DNA of 64,000 nucleotides from Caprimulgus europaeus (GCA_907165065.1 OU015523.1:125055023-125119022), one strand, 5' to 3'. Shown: positions 23,325-35,252, counted from the stretch's first letter. Translations and numbers: made by a program. The notes: generated from the letters alone by a model not told the origin.

Positions 23325-24892
23325 ACATGGATGGAGAATTGCTGTGGGAATTGACTACTGCAAAGAGGGAGCTTGAGACACAGAGGTTTGAGGGAACCAA
23401 AGGTGGTATGATGTGGGAGAAGATCAAAAACTGCTGGGTGAATAAATGGCCATGATTGAACATGAGCTTTTCTGCTCAAAGCATGTGTGGGAAGTGATGG
23501 TTTCAGTTCCTCAGGACAGTTGGTAGGGACCTGGTCAGTTGGGAGATCAGATTCCTCATTCTCTCTGTTGTCTTCTAATTTAATGTGATCAGAAGCCAGA
23601 ACCAGTCCTATAAACCTTGGTTTCTTCAAAGTCTTACAGCAATGCAGTGCTGCCAAGTGTCCTACTGGATCTGGTGCAACCTCAGGACCTCTCCAGCTGA
23701 ATGTTTGAGGAGCTTTTTGCAGAACCATGGGCTGGTTCATTCTCTTTTGGTTGAATAATTGCACTTGATGGATGGTGGCAGCATCATCACCCATTCAATG
23801 CTCCATTCAGTGTCATTGAAAGCCAATTCTGTGACTCCTTAGAGAACCTCACCAGGCTGTAGAGCAGAAGATGACAGCCAGTGTTAAAGGCTTCCCCTTT
23901 CCCACTTTTATGGGGAAGATTTGGAGTTTTTAGGGTTTTTTTAACAAATATTAGTGAATTTAATCACCCTCACCCCTTGTGGTAGAGGAAAAATCAGCTC
24001 AGAAGAAGTCACCAAGGCAAAGCTGAAGAGGCTGGAGGAACAGGAGAGGGGAGAACTTGGTGCCATAGCATCCTGAGGTTTCTCCCACCACCCTCTTTTC
24101 AGTCCCTTCAGCTTTGGTACCAGCAAGATGACCTTTAAAAATAAATCTGTGAGCAGATTCAACATCTCTTGTGCTGAGCAAAGGTACCTGTGAAGGTAGA
24201 TGTAGGAGAAACTCTTGGTGGGGAGTGTTTCTGGCCACACCTGGGCAGGGCAATGGGCAGCTCTACAACTGTCCATGATTGCAAGAGTCTGTTGCTTTCT
24301 GAAGGGTCCCTGGAGCTCTTAGAAGTGAGGAAGTTGGGTGGGCACCGTTTCTGATCCTGGTGGACACCCTACAGCTGAATTTCTGCTCAAGAAGGAAAGC
24401 CTGGATGATGCCTCCAGCTCAGAGGAGCATGGCAGGAGGCTGCAGGGGTGATTGCAACCACAACAGGGTTGGTGAAGCCATGGTCAGGAGTTATCCTGGC
24501 TGCAGCCCACAGCCCAGGAGAGCAAATCCCCTCTTCCAACTCTACAGTTGACATCAAACTGATGGAGGACTCGTTTCCACCACCCCCTAAGTCAAAGCTG
24601 GCCTGACCACGCGTGTCACCAAGCACACAATTGTCCTCAGCACAGGATGTTTTCCCCAGATCTCTCTTTTTTTGGGGTGGGGGGAGGGGGGTGTTTTGTT
24701 TGCTTGGGGTTTTTTTTGCTTTCCAGAAGTGAGGTCACCCTGTCCGGTTTCTAAATGACTTCCTCAGAAAACAACAGAACTTCAAGGCCAGGGTCTGAGT
24801 GGTCCTTGCAGTGACACAAAACCATTGCACAACAATGGGGTTTGGTTGTTGGAAGTGGCTGAAGGACCCAAAAATCACAGCACTTCATTTAT

Positions 24893-25372
24893 ATATAAAT
24901 AAATAAAGATAATAAATATAATATATTTATTTATATATTTATTATATTTATTTATCTATTTAATAAATAGATAAATATGTAAATATAATAAATATATAAA
25001 TATAATAAGTATAATAAATAGGTAAATAGAATAAATAGGTAAATATAATAAATATAAAATGTAATAAATATTATAAATGTAATAAATAGAAAAATAATAA
25101 ATATATAAATTTAATAAATATAATAAATATAAAAATATAATTAATATAATAAATATTAAATATTATAAATATTATAAATGTAAAATATAATAAATATATA
25201 AACATAATAAATGTAAAATGCAATAAATATATAAACATAATAAACATTAAATATTATTATGATAAATGTAAATTATGATAAATATATAAATATCATAAAT
25301 ATAAAATGTAATAAATATTATAAATATAATAAATATAATAAATATATAAATATATATCTATATCTCCAGAGA
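24893..25372 (+). repeat. AT-rich array of AATATAATAAATATA-type units
   Basis: About 480 bases almost without G or C, with degenerate TAATAAATATATAAATA units; lies in the intron before exon 3. Confidence 0.92.
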
Positions 25373-25559
25373 GAGTGTGTGTCATGCAAACTAATTGCCA
25401 CATGTCAAAATGCAGCTGAGAGGCCTAACTCCAAGCTGTCCTTATGGAGAATGTTCCCCAGGGCCAGTGGTCTCTGAGCCTTTAGAGGTACCTGGCATGA
25501 ACTCCTCCAGCCCACCAGAGCAGATCGAATCAGGCCTTTCTGCTGCTTCCATTAAGGTG

Positions 25560-25680
25560 GTAGAGTCATCAGATGGTTTGGGTTGGAAGGGACCTTGAAG
25601 TTGTCTTGTTCCAACCTCACTGCTATGAGTGCAACATCTTGTCTTGGCTCCAAGGAGGTTTAAACATCCCATGGTGGGCA
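25560..25680 (-). mobile_element. CR1-like 3' end, diverged
   Basis: Reversed 'GGTTTGGGTTGGAAGGGACC' start followed by diverged sequence. It faces the plus-oriented copy that follows. Confidence 0.6.
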
Positions 25681-25812
25681 TTCCAGGTCAGGTTGGATGT
25701 GGCTCTGAGCAACCTGATCTGGTTGAAGATGTCCCTGTCACTGCAGGGGGGGTTGGACTGGATGACCTTGAAAGGTCCCTTCCAACCCAAACCATTCTAT
25801 GATTTTATGATG
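25681..25812 (+). mobile_element. CR1 3' end, group E
   Basis: Has 'GAGCAACCTGATCTGGTTG', 'TTGGACTGGATGACCTTGAA' and the terminal 'CCATTCTATGATTTTATGA'. Confidence 0.88.
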
Positions 25813-25945
25813 TGTTCAGGAAGAGTGGTCTTGCCAAAGAGCTGCCTCCCTGCAGGGTTTTCCAAAGCTGTGGAGAAGTAGTTGGGGAACCTCTGATGGA
25901 GACTGCTACAGAAGAAAGTTTTTTGAAAGATTATGTGTGTGTTAT

Positions 25946-26100
25946 CACAGAATCCCAGAGTGGTGGGGTTGGAAGGGACCTCAGGAGATCATCCAGTCCA
26001 ACCCCCCTGCCAGAGCAGGTTCCCTGCACCAGGTTGCACAGGAAAGTGTCCAGCTGGGTTTGAACATCTCCAGAGATGGAGACTCCACACCCTCTCTAAG
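25946..26100 (-). mobile_element. CR1 3' end, group B
   Basis: Reversed 'ATCACAGAATCCCAGAGTGG' to 'GACTCCACACCCTCTCTAAG'. Confidence 0.9.
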
Positions 26101-26360
26101 GCAACAGTTCACCTGCAGATGGAGAGGAAGCAGACCAAGAGCGAGGACTTGCTGGGCAGTAAAGCACAGTCCATAGTGTAATCCACTGTGGTCAATATAA
26201 AGAGGACTTGGCCAATGGAACTGGGATGTCTGGACAACCTGAAGGTCAGTTGGACATCTGAAGACCCAGCCCCTGCTGGGTTGTTTGAGGTGCACGTGTT
26301 TCCAGGCATCATGCTGTTGATGAGGTCGATGAAATCCCTTCTGGCAGGGACAAATGTGGG

Positions 26361-26715
26361 AAGGTGAGCAGCTCCAGAAGGATGCTGTGGTCCATGGACA
26401 TGTGTTTCTCATCCCTGACAGAGCCTACCTGAAGGTGAGCAGCTCCAGAAGGATGCTGTGGTCCATGGACATGTGTTTCTCATCCCTGACAGAGCCTACC
26501 TGAAGGTGAGCAGCTCCAGAAGGATGCTGTGGTCCATGGACATGTGTTTCTCATCCCTGACAGAGCCTACCTGAAGGTGAGCAGCTCCAGAAGGATGCTG
26601 TGGTCCATGGACATGTGTTTCTCATCCCTGACAGAGCCTACCTGAAGGTGAGCAGCTCCAGAAGGATGCTGTGGTCCATGGACATGTGTTTCTCATCCCT
26701 GACAGAGCCTACCTG
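26361..26715 (+). repeat. Five perfect copies of a 71-bp unit
   Basis: The unit begins AAGGTGAGCAGCTCCAGAAG and ends GAGCCTACCTG. Copies start at 26361, 26432, 26503, 26574 and 26645 and I see no difference between them. Such identity means recent expansion or an assembly effect. Confidence 0.95.
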
Positions 26716-27208
26716 TTGCCATCTTGTACCTTCAGGATGTGCCCAATGACCTTCATGCCTCAGAAGTGGCTTGAAGTTCATTTGCAAGCACAGCTGTGGA
26801 CCCAGCCCCCCTCCTCAAGGGATGGTGTGCACATGCACACCTCCTAAAGCTATCAAGGAGCTGGCTGAGGACCTTCACCCTTCAGCCTTTGATGTTTTCT
26901 GCTCTGTGCTTTACTTCAAGAACAAAGTAGAGTTGTCCCTGCCCCAAGTCTTTATCACAAGTGGTTCTGGGTGGTGACAGGGACTCCTGCCTGGTTACAC
27001 CCAACTGGTTTTGATTAAACTTCATAGCCAAGGACCATGGATCCTCCTCTGGGAGCAACTGAGCATGGAAACACCTTTGCAAATAACGAGCTGAGGAGCC
27101 CCCCTGGTGCTGACACAACCATGGGCAGGAGGCAAGAGGACATGTGTATCTGCAGGCCAACTCAAGATCAATGTGCTAATCCCAAACAGGTAGTACTGGT
27201 CCCACCAC

Positions 27209-27270
27209 CAGAATCATAGAATCATTGGGTTGGGAAAGACCTTTGAGATCATTGAGTCCAGCCATAGATC
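27209..27270 (-). mobile_element. CR1 3' end, group D, about 60 bases
   Basis: Reversed 'GAATCATAGAATCATTGGG' and 'GACCTTTGAGATCATTGAG'. Confidence 0.75.
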
Positions 27271-27759
27271 TCAGCTTCTACTGCATCCAGCCTCATGCCT
27301 CTTCCCAGTTTTGAGAAGAGGAGAAAAAGGGATCTTCACTCAGGGTTCCCCATGGCTCAGTGGTTTAGGAGCTCCAGGTCAGAGGAAACATGCCCAACTT
27401 AGCTTCATGCCTACACTGGGGAGTTGAGCTGGTCCTCTGCCTTCCCTGGGCAGGCCTCTGCCCATCAAAAGTGACCATCACCTCCTGTCATCCCCACCAC
27501 AACCAACTTTGGAGACTTCTCCAAAGGGCTCTAATGAAATCCACTCATTGGTTGCCTGCACCAGACCTGGAAATGCTCTTGGGTAGAAATGTGGAGGAAC
27601 CATCTGCCTGCATGAGCCCAGACACCCAACAGCAAAACAAGGGACTGGAGGAACTTACATCAGGGCCAGGCAGCATGGCAGGGAGGGTGGCCTGAATCAC
27701 TGCTGAGGACACATGTTTAAGTCAACTGGATGCCACTCCTTGCCCAAATGGGGACTGAT

Positions 27760-28105
27760 AGAATCACAGAATCCCAGACTGGTTTGGGTTGGAAGGGACC
27801 TCAAAGCTCATCCAGTCCCAGCCCCCCTGCCAGCAGCAGGGACACCTTCCACTAGACCAGGTTGCTCAAAGCCTCATCCAGCCTGGCCAAGAACACTTCC
27901 AGGGAGGAGCAGCCACAGCTTCTCTGCCCAACCTGGGCCAGGGTCTCACCACCCTCACACCAAACAATTTCTTCCTCACATCTCAGCTCCATCTCCCCTC
28001 TGACACTTTCAAGCCATCACCCCTTGTTCTGTCCCTCCCTGCCCTTGGCCAAAGTCCCTCCCCAGCCTTCCTGGAGCCCCTTCAGGTACTGGGAGGCCAC
28101 CACTG
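27760..28105 (-). mobile_element. CR1 3' fragment, group C
   Basis: Reversed, complete from 'ATCACAGAATCCCAGACTGG' to 'GGTACTGGGAGGCCACCA'. It lies about 300 bases downstream of exon 2 in the gene's direction. Confidence 0.92.
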
Positions 28106-28408
28106 AGGCTCATAGCTGCTTTGAGATCTGGGATTTGTTTCTCTTGAAGGTTTGTTTTGGGCTGTGGGAATTGCACTGAGAACAGTTAAATCCTGTAGAA
28201 GCTGAAAGTCAAACTCGTGCTGCAACATCTCCACCATCCCACCACTTGCTTTTGGCTGGAGATGGTTGGACACCCAGTGACACTTTGGGAACACTCAGAA
28301 CATTTTCCAAAGAGATTTAAGAAACAGAAATCTTATCAAAACCCAACTCCTCTTTACCAAGTCAATCATCCCAGGGGTGGGAGATGAGAGAAACCAGGAG
28401 ATGTTTAC

Positions 28409-28512
28409 CTTGATGCTGAGGAACGGATTCCCATGGAGTGCTTTCCAGGAGCGATCCGAGTAGCTGCTCCTTGCAGCAGGACTTGTCATCCTCTCAGGAT
28501 TATTTGCTTTGT
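28409..28512 (-). CDS. SLCO2B1: SLCO2B1 exon 2 (N-terminal cytoplasmic coding exon)
   Basis: The minus strand shows a pyrimidine-rich acceptor (TTCTTCTTGGCAG, AG at 28514-28513) and a consensus donor AAG|GTAAAC (GT at 28408-28407). The frame that joins the next exon ends in 'NPFLSIK', the usual OATP position just before the first transmembrane helix (human OATP2B1 has 'FHNIK' here). A methionine codon at 28489-28487 with A at -3 is the likely start, giving a 26-residue tail beginning MTSPAARSSY. The frame stays open to the acceptor, so an upstream start in an earlier exon cannot be excluded; the two bases AC at the exon start mean any coding upstream exon must end with one extra base. The tail is short compared with human, which is typical of this poorly conserved part. 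Confidence 0.75.
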
Positions 28513-28834
28513 CTGCCAAGAAGAAATCATCCAGCTCAATGTTAAGTTCCTCCACTTGAATTTGCTTCCCTCAGCACAGTGAAAATCCTGTGGTGCTTTG
28601 CAAGGACCCACCCACGCAACCGGCACGAGCTCGTCACGAGCAATCAGTGATGATCGTGGGGTTTCATTTCTAATCACCTTGGGAGGTGACAAATTATTCA
28701 TCATTTCACTTTTAAAGCAAGAAGAAAACATTGGGCCAAGGTGATGGGATTCAGAAATCCCAGCTGTACCAGAGCAGAGCTGGAGCCAAGGTTGAGATCA
28801 TTGAGATCAGCGTTGTTTAAACGTTATCTGGGTG

Positions 28835-29240
28835 AGGACTGTTGAACATCCTTATCAATGACCTGGGTGATGGGGCAGAGGGCACCTTCAACCAGTTGTC
28901 AGGAGATAGAAGACTGGGAGGAGTGGCTGATACTGGTGATTGTTGTGCTGCTGTTCACATGGACCTCAATTGACTGGAGAAATGGGTATTCAGAGGGACT
29001 TTAATGAGCTGGAGAACCTCATGAAGTTCTACCAGGAGAACTGCAAAGTGATGTCCTTGGGGAGGAACAACCCCAGGCACTAGCACTCAGCTCTGCAGAG
29101 AAGGGCCTTGGGTTGAAGATGAGCTTGAGCCAGCAATGCTCTGTCATGGCTAGGAAAGGCAGCTGGGCTGTGTTAGGAGGAGCATTGCCATGATGTCCAG
29201 AGTTCCTTCCAACCTCAGCCATTCTGTGGTCCTGTCATAC
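28835..29240 (+). mobile_element. Old CR1 ORF2-region fragment
   Basis: Starts 'GTTGAACATCCTTATCAATG' and 'ACCTGGGTGATGGGGCAGAG', a stretch inside CR1 ORF2 upstream of the tails seen elsewhere, then reaches 'TTCCTTCCAACCTCAGCCATTC'. It has many deletions and no open frame; it is the oldest-looking copy in the window. Confidence 0.75.
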
Positions 29241-29459
29241 TCATTTCAATACCCCAAGGAGGAAGGAGGACAATCTTTACTGCCCAAGACTACCAGACTC
29301 TGATTGCTCTGATCAACCTCTCCATATCCTTGAACCAGACAGGACACCTTGTCCACTTTTTGTCTGGTGTTGGTCATACACCTAGATCAACCATCCCCAT
29401 TAGTAAACAGACCTACAGATCTCCACTAATCCCACCCTGTAACCCAGCCACAAGAAGCA

Positions 29460-29542
29460 TTTGTCCCTGCTGGTGGCAGAGAGGTTGGAACTAGATGGTC
29501 TTGAAGATCCCTTCCAACCCAAACCATTCTATGATTCTATAA
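29460..29542 (+). mobile_element. CR1 3' end, about 80 bases
   Basis: 'GAGGTTGGAACTAGATGGTC' to 'CCATTCTATGATTCTATA'. Confidence 0.85.
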
Positions 29543-30351
29543 GCATCCTAAGGCCTTCATATGATGCCTGGGGCAAGCTCTGGTCTCCACCACGCTGCTG
29601 TGACTCTTGAACCTTATTCTCTTTTCCATAAACCCCAAAGAAGTTCCTCTGATGTGGTTAGATACAGCTGAGACCATGATCCTCTGCATTACTTGTTGAG
29701 TTATACCAAGCTGTCTTAGCTTTCCAGGTCTGCAAGATGTGTTGTGTGGTGACACTGTAGATGAAGACCAACGCTATGGAGTGAGAAAAATACCCACAGC
29801 ACTGAAGAGATGGAAGAATGGGTTGAGAGGAAAAGCCCAGCAGAGCATTAGCTCAGCTCTGGAACAGTGCTGGAGCAGTCTTGGGCCAAGTGTGAGGGAT
29901 CTAGCCAGATATGAAGATCCCATCAAGGCAAGGCCAAGCTCACCAGCTGTGGCTGAAGTCACATTTGCTGCTAAATGTCCTCATGGGATGGAGTTGGTTT
30001 CAGCTCCCCATCACACAGGGCTGATGGTTGCACCAGGATATGGCAGGCAGGAGATGCTCAAGCAGCTTTGGAGATGTTCACTGGCCAAATGGCCCTCCCA
30101 GGGGTAGATTATAGACCATCACTGCCTAAATGAGGGTGGGTTTGGGGGACTTCCCTACAGGCTCAGAGGCAGGAGATCCTACCTGCAGGTTTGGGGCTCA
30201 GCAAGCCCTTCTCCATCCCTCCACACACTGGGTCTCTGATGGATTAAAGCCCTCCTTCCCTGCTTCTCCTTTCACCCATGGTGTTTGTGCATCTCCCCTG
30301 GAAAGATCCTTCCACACTTTGCTTTCTGGCCTCAAATCTCCACCTCAATTT

Positions 30352-31045
30352 ACACAGAATCCCAGAGTGTCAGGGGTTGGAAGGGACCTCGAAAGCTCAT
30401 CCAGTCCAACCCCCTGCCAGAGCAGGAACACCCAGATGAGATCACACAGGAAGGTGTCCAGGTGGGTCTTGAATGTCTCCAGAGAAGGAGACTCCACACC
30501 CTCCCTGGGCAGCCTGGCCCAGGGCTCTGGCACCCTCACAGGAAAGAAGTTCCTTCTCAAATCCAAGCAGAACCTCCTGTGTTCCAGCTCACACCCATTG
30601 CCCCTTGTCCTATCACTGGACACCACTGAGAAGAGCCTGGCCCCATCCTCCTCACACTCACCCTTCAGATATTGATCAACATTAATGAGGTCCCCCCTCA
30701 GTCTCCTCTTCTCCAAGCTCAAGAGCCCCAGCTCCCTCAGCCTTTCCTCATCAGGGAGATGCTCCACTCCCTCCATCACCTTGGTGGCTCTGTGCTGGAC
30801 TCTCTCCAGCAGCTCCCTGTCCTTCTTGAACTGGGGGGCCCAGAACTGGGCACAATATTCCAGATGTGGCCTCACCAGGGCAGAGTAAAGGGGAAGAAGA
30901 ACCTCTCTGGACCTACTGACCACCCCCCTTCTAATGCACCCCAGGATGCCATTGGCCTTCCTGGCCACAAGGGCACAGTGCTGGCTCATGGTCACCCTGC
31001 TGTCCCCCAGGACTCCCAGATCCCTTTCCCCTACACTGCTTTCTT
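30352..31045 (-). mobile_element. CR1 fragment, group A
   Basis: Reversed copy of about 690 bases with the same 5' extent as 10887-11577 ('AAAGCAGTGTAGGGGAAAGG' on its own sense strand). Its ORF2 tail is open for 246 codons including read-through at both sides, suggesting a young copy. Confidence 0.94.
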
Positions 31046-32959
31046 TAACCATAGAAAGAAATAGAAACCTATGAGAAGCCACCATCCTCCCTCCCTACAC
31101 CACTGACCTCCTTCCCTTTGACCCTGCCCTCCCTCCTCCCTTCTCACAGCTCCATCTGTGGAGTGAAGGATGTGTGGGAAGAAGATTGTCTTTGTTGGGT
31201 GGGTTTTTTTGGTTAGTCCCCAGACTTCCTCCTCAGGAAGCTGCATTGTTCAGAGGCCTGTTAAACCCATCAGACTTCAGCTGGTTGTGGAGATGTTTCC
31301 ACCTCAGCAAGCTCTACAGCAAACGGGGTGAAAGGCTTTAGATGATCATTTGGTGTCGTTTTATTTCTCCCATGATGAGAAGCAGAGGAGTAAACACCAC
31401 AACCTCCAACAACCAACGTGGAGGTTGATGTAAATAAACCCTAGCAAGAGGAAGATGTCCTCACCACGGTGTTTAAACAAGTGCAGTGCACAGGAGAGTG
31501 AAATTCAAGTGGAGAACCTGCATCTCGTTGACTTACAAGCTCCACAGCATCCTCCACAACAAGCAATTGCTGCCCTCAACCTCATTCCAGGAGATGAGAT
31601 CCAGGAGAAGCAGATCAATAAAGTTCAATTTGATTGTAAATTAAAGCATCCATGAAAAGCTTCTCTGAAACCTCTGGAGGGTTGAGTAGTGCAGGAGTAA
31701 AAGCACCTGCCTGTCTCCAGACCATGAGGTCTCTCCTGTCTCTTGGAGCAGTGCTGTGATGAATTATTTATAGTTACTGACTTTGCTGCTGGAGCTTCTT
31801 GAAAGCTCAGGAGAGGGGGAAGAAAAAGGGTGTCAGGGTAGGAAAGGAGGAAACCAAAAGGACTTTGAGCCTGAATTTGCAGAGATGGACATGTTGACAG
31901 AGATGGACATGTTGATAGATCAATCACCACTGTAGACTTCATGCTCTTCTTCCCATTTTTAACTCTATCCATATCTTTGTCATCTCTCCTCACCAAAGAT
32001 GCCCTCAAGCAGACCTACAAACAACAAATCTCATGGTCTCTAGGACTATTTTGATCCCCTTGTCCATCCTTTCCAGGTCCTCCTTTACATGGGTGCATCC
32101 TTTAACCCATCAAGGTGTCCAGGTCCATCTGGAATTAATTCAACCTCTTCCACAAGCAACTTTCATAGACTTTGTGGTAGAAACAACCATGGTTGAAAGC
32201 ACTGGTTGAAATGTTTTCACCCAGACCTGCCCAAGCAGGGTGTAAAACCCCTCCCCCTTTGCCATGCACCATCATCACCCCAAATTTCAGGTTCTCTTTC
32301 ACCCTTGCATGAAGGAGAACTTGCTCCAAGCATCCTCCTGTGAGAAATACTCAATCTTGGAATGCTACCTCTTGATTTTGAAGTCCCTGACTCAAATTCA
32401 TCCCCAGACCAACCCTTCAAGACCAGGCTACCAACCTCCACTCCAAAGCAAGCTGCTTCTCACCTCTGTGCCTCAGTTTCCCCAAGCCAAGGTATAGATA
32501 TCACTTGTCCCCATGGAGTGTTTTGGCAGCAGTGGAGAAACTGGGACAGTTTTTGTGTGGAATGGATGGATAATGGTGTCCATGGTGACCCTGCTGTCAC
32601 AACCCAGCCATGCTGGGGAGGAAAGGGTGCTTCAAAGAGCTTGGCTTCCTCCTCCTCCTCCCTGTAATTCCTGCAAGCTGCACCCAGCTGTGCCCTCAGA
32701 GGAACTTTGTTCTAAACAATAAAGCTTGAGCTGAGATGCTGCTACCAGAGCTCAGATTGCTTAATGACTTCTCCAGCATCCCTGCAGCTCCTGCCAAACC
32801 TTCTCCTCCAGCTCCAAACTGCACCAAGAGGGGGGGGTCAGACCAAGGTCACCCCACACACAATGGGGTTTCAACCAAACAAACAGCAAAAGAGCACCCA
32901 CCTATTGTGTTTTCTTTTCAGGGTGCTGGGATGGAGGCAGCTTGGGTGCTTCATGAGAG
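31046..32959. other. Unassigned, about 1.9 kb
   Basis: Single-copy sequence. An 18-base unit is doubled at about 31890 (GAGATGGACATGTTGA). Nothing gene-like. Confidence 0.55.
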
Positions 32960-33066
32960 GAGTAAATTCCTGTGCAAGCTGGTGTAGGGACCCTGCTCTG
33001 GCAGGGGGGTTGGACTGGATGATCTCCTGAGCTCCCTTCCAACCCCACCACGCTGGGATTCTGTGA
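32960..33066 (+). mobile_element. CR1 3' end, group B
   Basis: 'TTCCTGTGCAAGCTGGTGTA' to 'CACGCTGGGATTCTGTGAA'. Confidence 0.88.
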
Positions 33067-33319
33067 AATTCCTTCCCAGAAAAGCATTTTGAGAGGAACA
33101 ACATCACTCCTGCGGCCTCACAAGGAAGGAATTAACCCTGGGTCTGCCAGACCAGGCTCTTGCAGGGACCATTTCCAAGCCCAAACCCAAAGTGACCATC
33201 CCACCTACCTTCATTAGCTACCCCAGAGCAATCAGGCTGGGTGTACCCAACAAACCATGATGATGCAAGGTGCTTAATGAATGTCAGAGCCTGCTCTTGG
33301 CTAGATGGAGAATGCTGGC

Positions 33320-33795
33320 TGGAGGGCTGGGGCAGCTGAAGAAGGTCTGGGGTGGTTGAAGAAGAGCTGGGGTGGTGAAGGAGTGGGGCAGTTGAAGAAG
33401 GGCTGGGGCGGCTGAAGAAGGGCTGGGGCGGCTGAAGAAGGAGTGAGGTGGTTGAAGAAGGGCTGAGGGGGCTGAAGAAGGGCTGGAGGGGTTGAAGAAG
33501 GGCTGGAGGGGTTGAAGAAGGGCTGGAGGGGTTGAAGAAGGGTTGAGGGGGTGAAGGAGTGGGGCGGTTGAAGAAGGGCTGGGGCGGCTGAAGAAGGGCT
33601 GGGGCGGCTGAAGAAGGGCTGGGGCGGCTGAAGAAGGGCTGGGGCGGCTGAAGAAGGGCTGGGGCGGCTGAAGAAGGGCTGGGGCGGCTGAAGAAGGGCT
33701 GGGGCGGCTGAAGAAGGGCTGGGGCGGCTGAAGAAGGGCTGGGGCGGCTGAAGAAGGGCTGGGGCGGCTGAAGAAGGGCTGGGGCGGCTGAAGAA
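33320..33795 (+). repeat. 20-bp minisatellite with one CpG per unit
   Basis: Unit GGGGCGGCTGAAGAAGGGCT. The right half (33550-33795) is perfect; the left half is diverged (GGAGGGGTTGAAGAAGGGCT and similar). False proline-serine-rich frames run on the minus strand. Confidence 0.94.
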
Positions 33796-34971
33796 CCAGG
33801 CTGTGGCCATGGACAGTCAAATCCCTGCCCGCAGGACTGAGGGCAGAGGTTGCTCTGAGCAGCTTTCAGACCTGAGGACAGCCCAGCAGTATCTCCCCTC
33901 CTTCCCAAGCCCCAGCCAGCCAGCCCCAGAGACATGTTTTCTCCGTGTTGGTCTGTTGGCAATGGTGATGGGACATTTCTGCAAAGCTGGAGTAGATGCC
34001 ACCACTTGACTTTAGTTTTCTGCTCCTGGTGAGACATTAATCAGGGCAACACGGCTGCTGGAAGCCTGCTTGGTGAGCTGATGGCCTCTTGCTGACCAAA
34101 GGGGATGAGCTCCATCACTCTGTACCCACCAGCTCCACCACTCTGTACCCACCAGCTCCAACCCTCTGTACCCACCAGCTCCACCACTCTGTACCCACCA
34201 GCTCCACCACCCTGTACCCAGCAGCTCCACCACCCTGTACCCAGCAGCTCCACCACAGCTATATCCATTTACACCATCAGCAGAGGGGAGAGGTTATCTC
34301 AGCCCAGCGAGGTATTTATGATGCCAAACACTTCCCCGTTGGAACTCTCAATGATGTGTTCACCTTTTCTCCCCCAGAGAGGAAGAGCCCCTCATGGATC
34401 TCCTGCCCATGGGGGACAGGAGATGGAACAGCCCCTTGGCAGAGCCCAATGCCCATGGAGCTGATCCATTGCAATGTTCCTCACCCCTGAGATCTTGCAG
34501 ACCAGCAAAACACAAAGTCCTTCAACTTCCAGCGACAACTGAAAACATCGGTGTGTTCTCAATGTTCTTCTCCTAACAAATCCCAGCTGAACCCAAACCT
34601 CAGCGCTGTTCTAGCTCCTACAAAGAAACCCAGCTCTGTTCCAGCTGAAAACCAGGACAACAACTCAACACAACGTGGCCACCAGAAGAAGCAGGACAGC
34701 CAGTCGCATCCTCAAGGTGTATTTGCTAATGGCAAAGGCAGCAACGTAAGAAGCCTGGAGGCACAGTGCAAAGTCCTCCAGCCTGATGTAAGGTGAGATC
34801 AGCCACGACCACGCTCATTCCCTGAGGGAAATGGCAGGATAAAAGGGAGAAGGTTTCCACCCTGCAAAAATGTGGTTTGCTTCTGGGTGGTCATTTCTGA
34901 GAGGCCCATGTAGCTTTCCTGCAGCTCTGAAGGTCAAGGCCAGCAGATCCACAAGCACAGCACATCTCTTC
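33796..34971. other. Unassigned, with the 23-bp repeat in the middle
   Basis: 33796-34115 and 34257-34971 show no exon signals that I can support. Confidence 0.5.
34116..34256 (+). repeat. 23-bp tandem repeat, six copies
   Basis: Unit close to CTGTACCCACCAGCTCCACC plus ACT; the last copies have CAGCAG in place of CACCAG. Confidence 0.9.
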
Positions 34972-35252
34972 TCCCCAAGGACCAAGGGACAGGACAAGAG
35001 GAAATGGGCTCCAGTTGTGGCCAGGGCAGTTGAGATGGGATGTGAGGAAGAATTTCTTTGCTGAAAGGGTTCTGAGGCATTGGAAGGGGTTGCCCAGGGC
35101 AGTGGTGGAGTCCCCATCCCTGGAGGGATTTAGAAGATGAGCAGATGTGGTGCTCAGGGACATGGGTCAGTGGGCATGGTGGTGTTGGGTTCATGGTTGG
35201 ATTTGATGATCTTAGAGGTCTTTTCCAACCTAAATGGTTCTATTCTATAGGG
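34972..35252 (+). mobile_element. CR1 3' fragment, group D
   Basis: 'CCCCAAGGACCAAGGGACAGG' start, ends 'AGGTCTTTTCCAACCTAAATGG' and 'TTCTATTCTAT'. Confidence 0.9.

Larger units (their letters stand above)
1..28512 (-). other. SLCO2B1: SLCO2B1-like organic anion transporter gene, 5' half (gene span overview)
   Basis: Six exons on the minus strand splice together without a frame break: exon lengths 104, 138, 163, 228, 99 and 131 bases, with junction phases 0, 0, 1, 1, 1 and 0 (end of each exon), every boundary showing AG before and GT after. The joined protein of about 250 residues follows the vertebrate OATP2B1 sequence in order from the N-terminal cytoplasmic tail to about transmembrane segment 5 or 6, including the OATP signature. 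OATP2B1 is a plasma-membrane, sodium-independent exchanger for sulfated steroids, bile-acid-like and drug anions (family knowledge). The long large extracellular Kazal-like loop and the C-terminal half must lie left of base 1. Introns total most of 28 kb and are full of CR1 and minisatellites. The choice of SLCO2B1 over SLCO2A1 rests on blocks such as '[10 protein letters not shown]', '[13 protein letters not shown]' and 'GGVPIQPFGISYIDDFA', and on the neighbouring receptor gene. Confidence 0.88.
28515..30351. other. Upstream of exon 2, mostly unassigned
   Basis: First-intron or upstream sequence with an old CR1 (28835-29240) and a CR1 end (29460-29542). A 122-codon frame at 29739-30107 has no recognisable features. 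Confidence 0.5.

Noticed and set aside
29739-30107. 122-codon frame
   Set aside because: Random-looking composition and no homology that I recognise.
33132-34037. Proline-serine-rich frames of up to 301 codons on minus
   Set aside because: Produced by the 20-bp minisatellite, open in all frames with the same 20-residue period.
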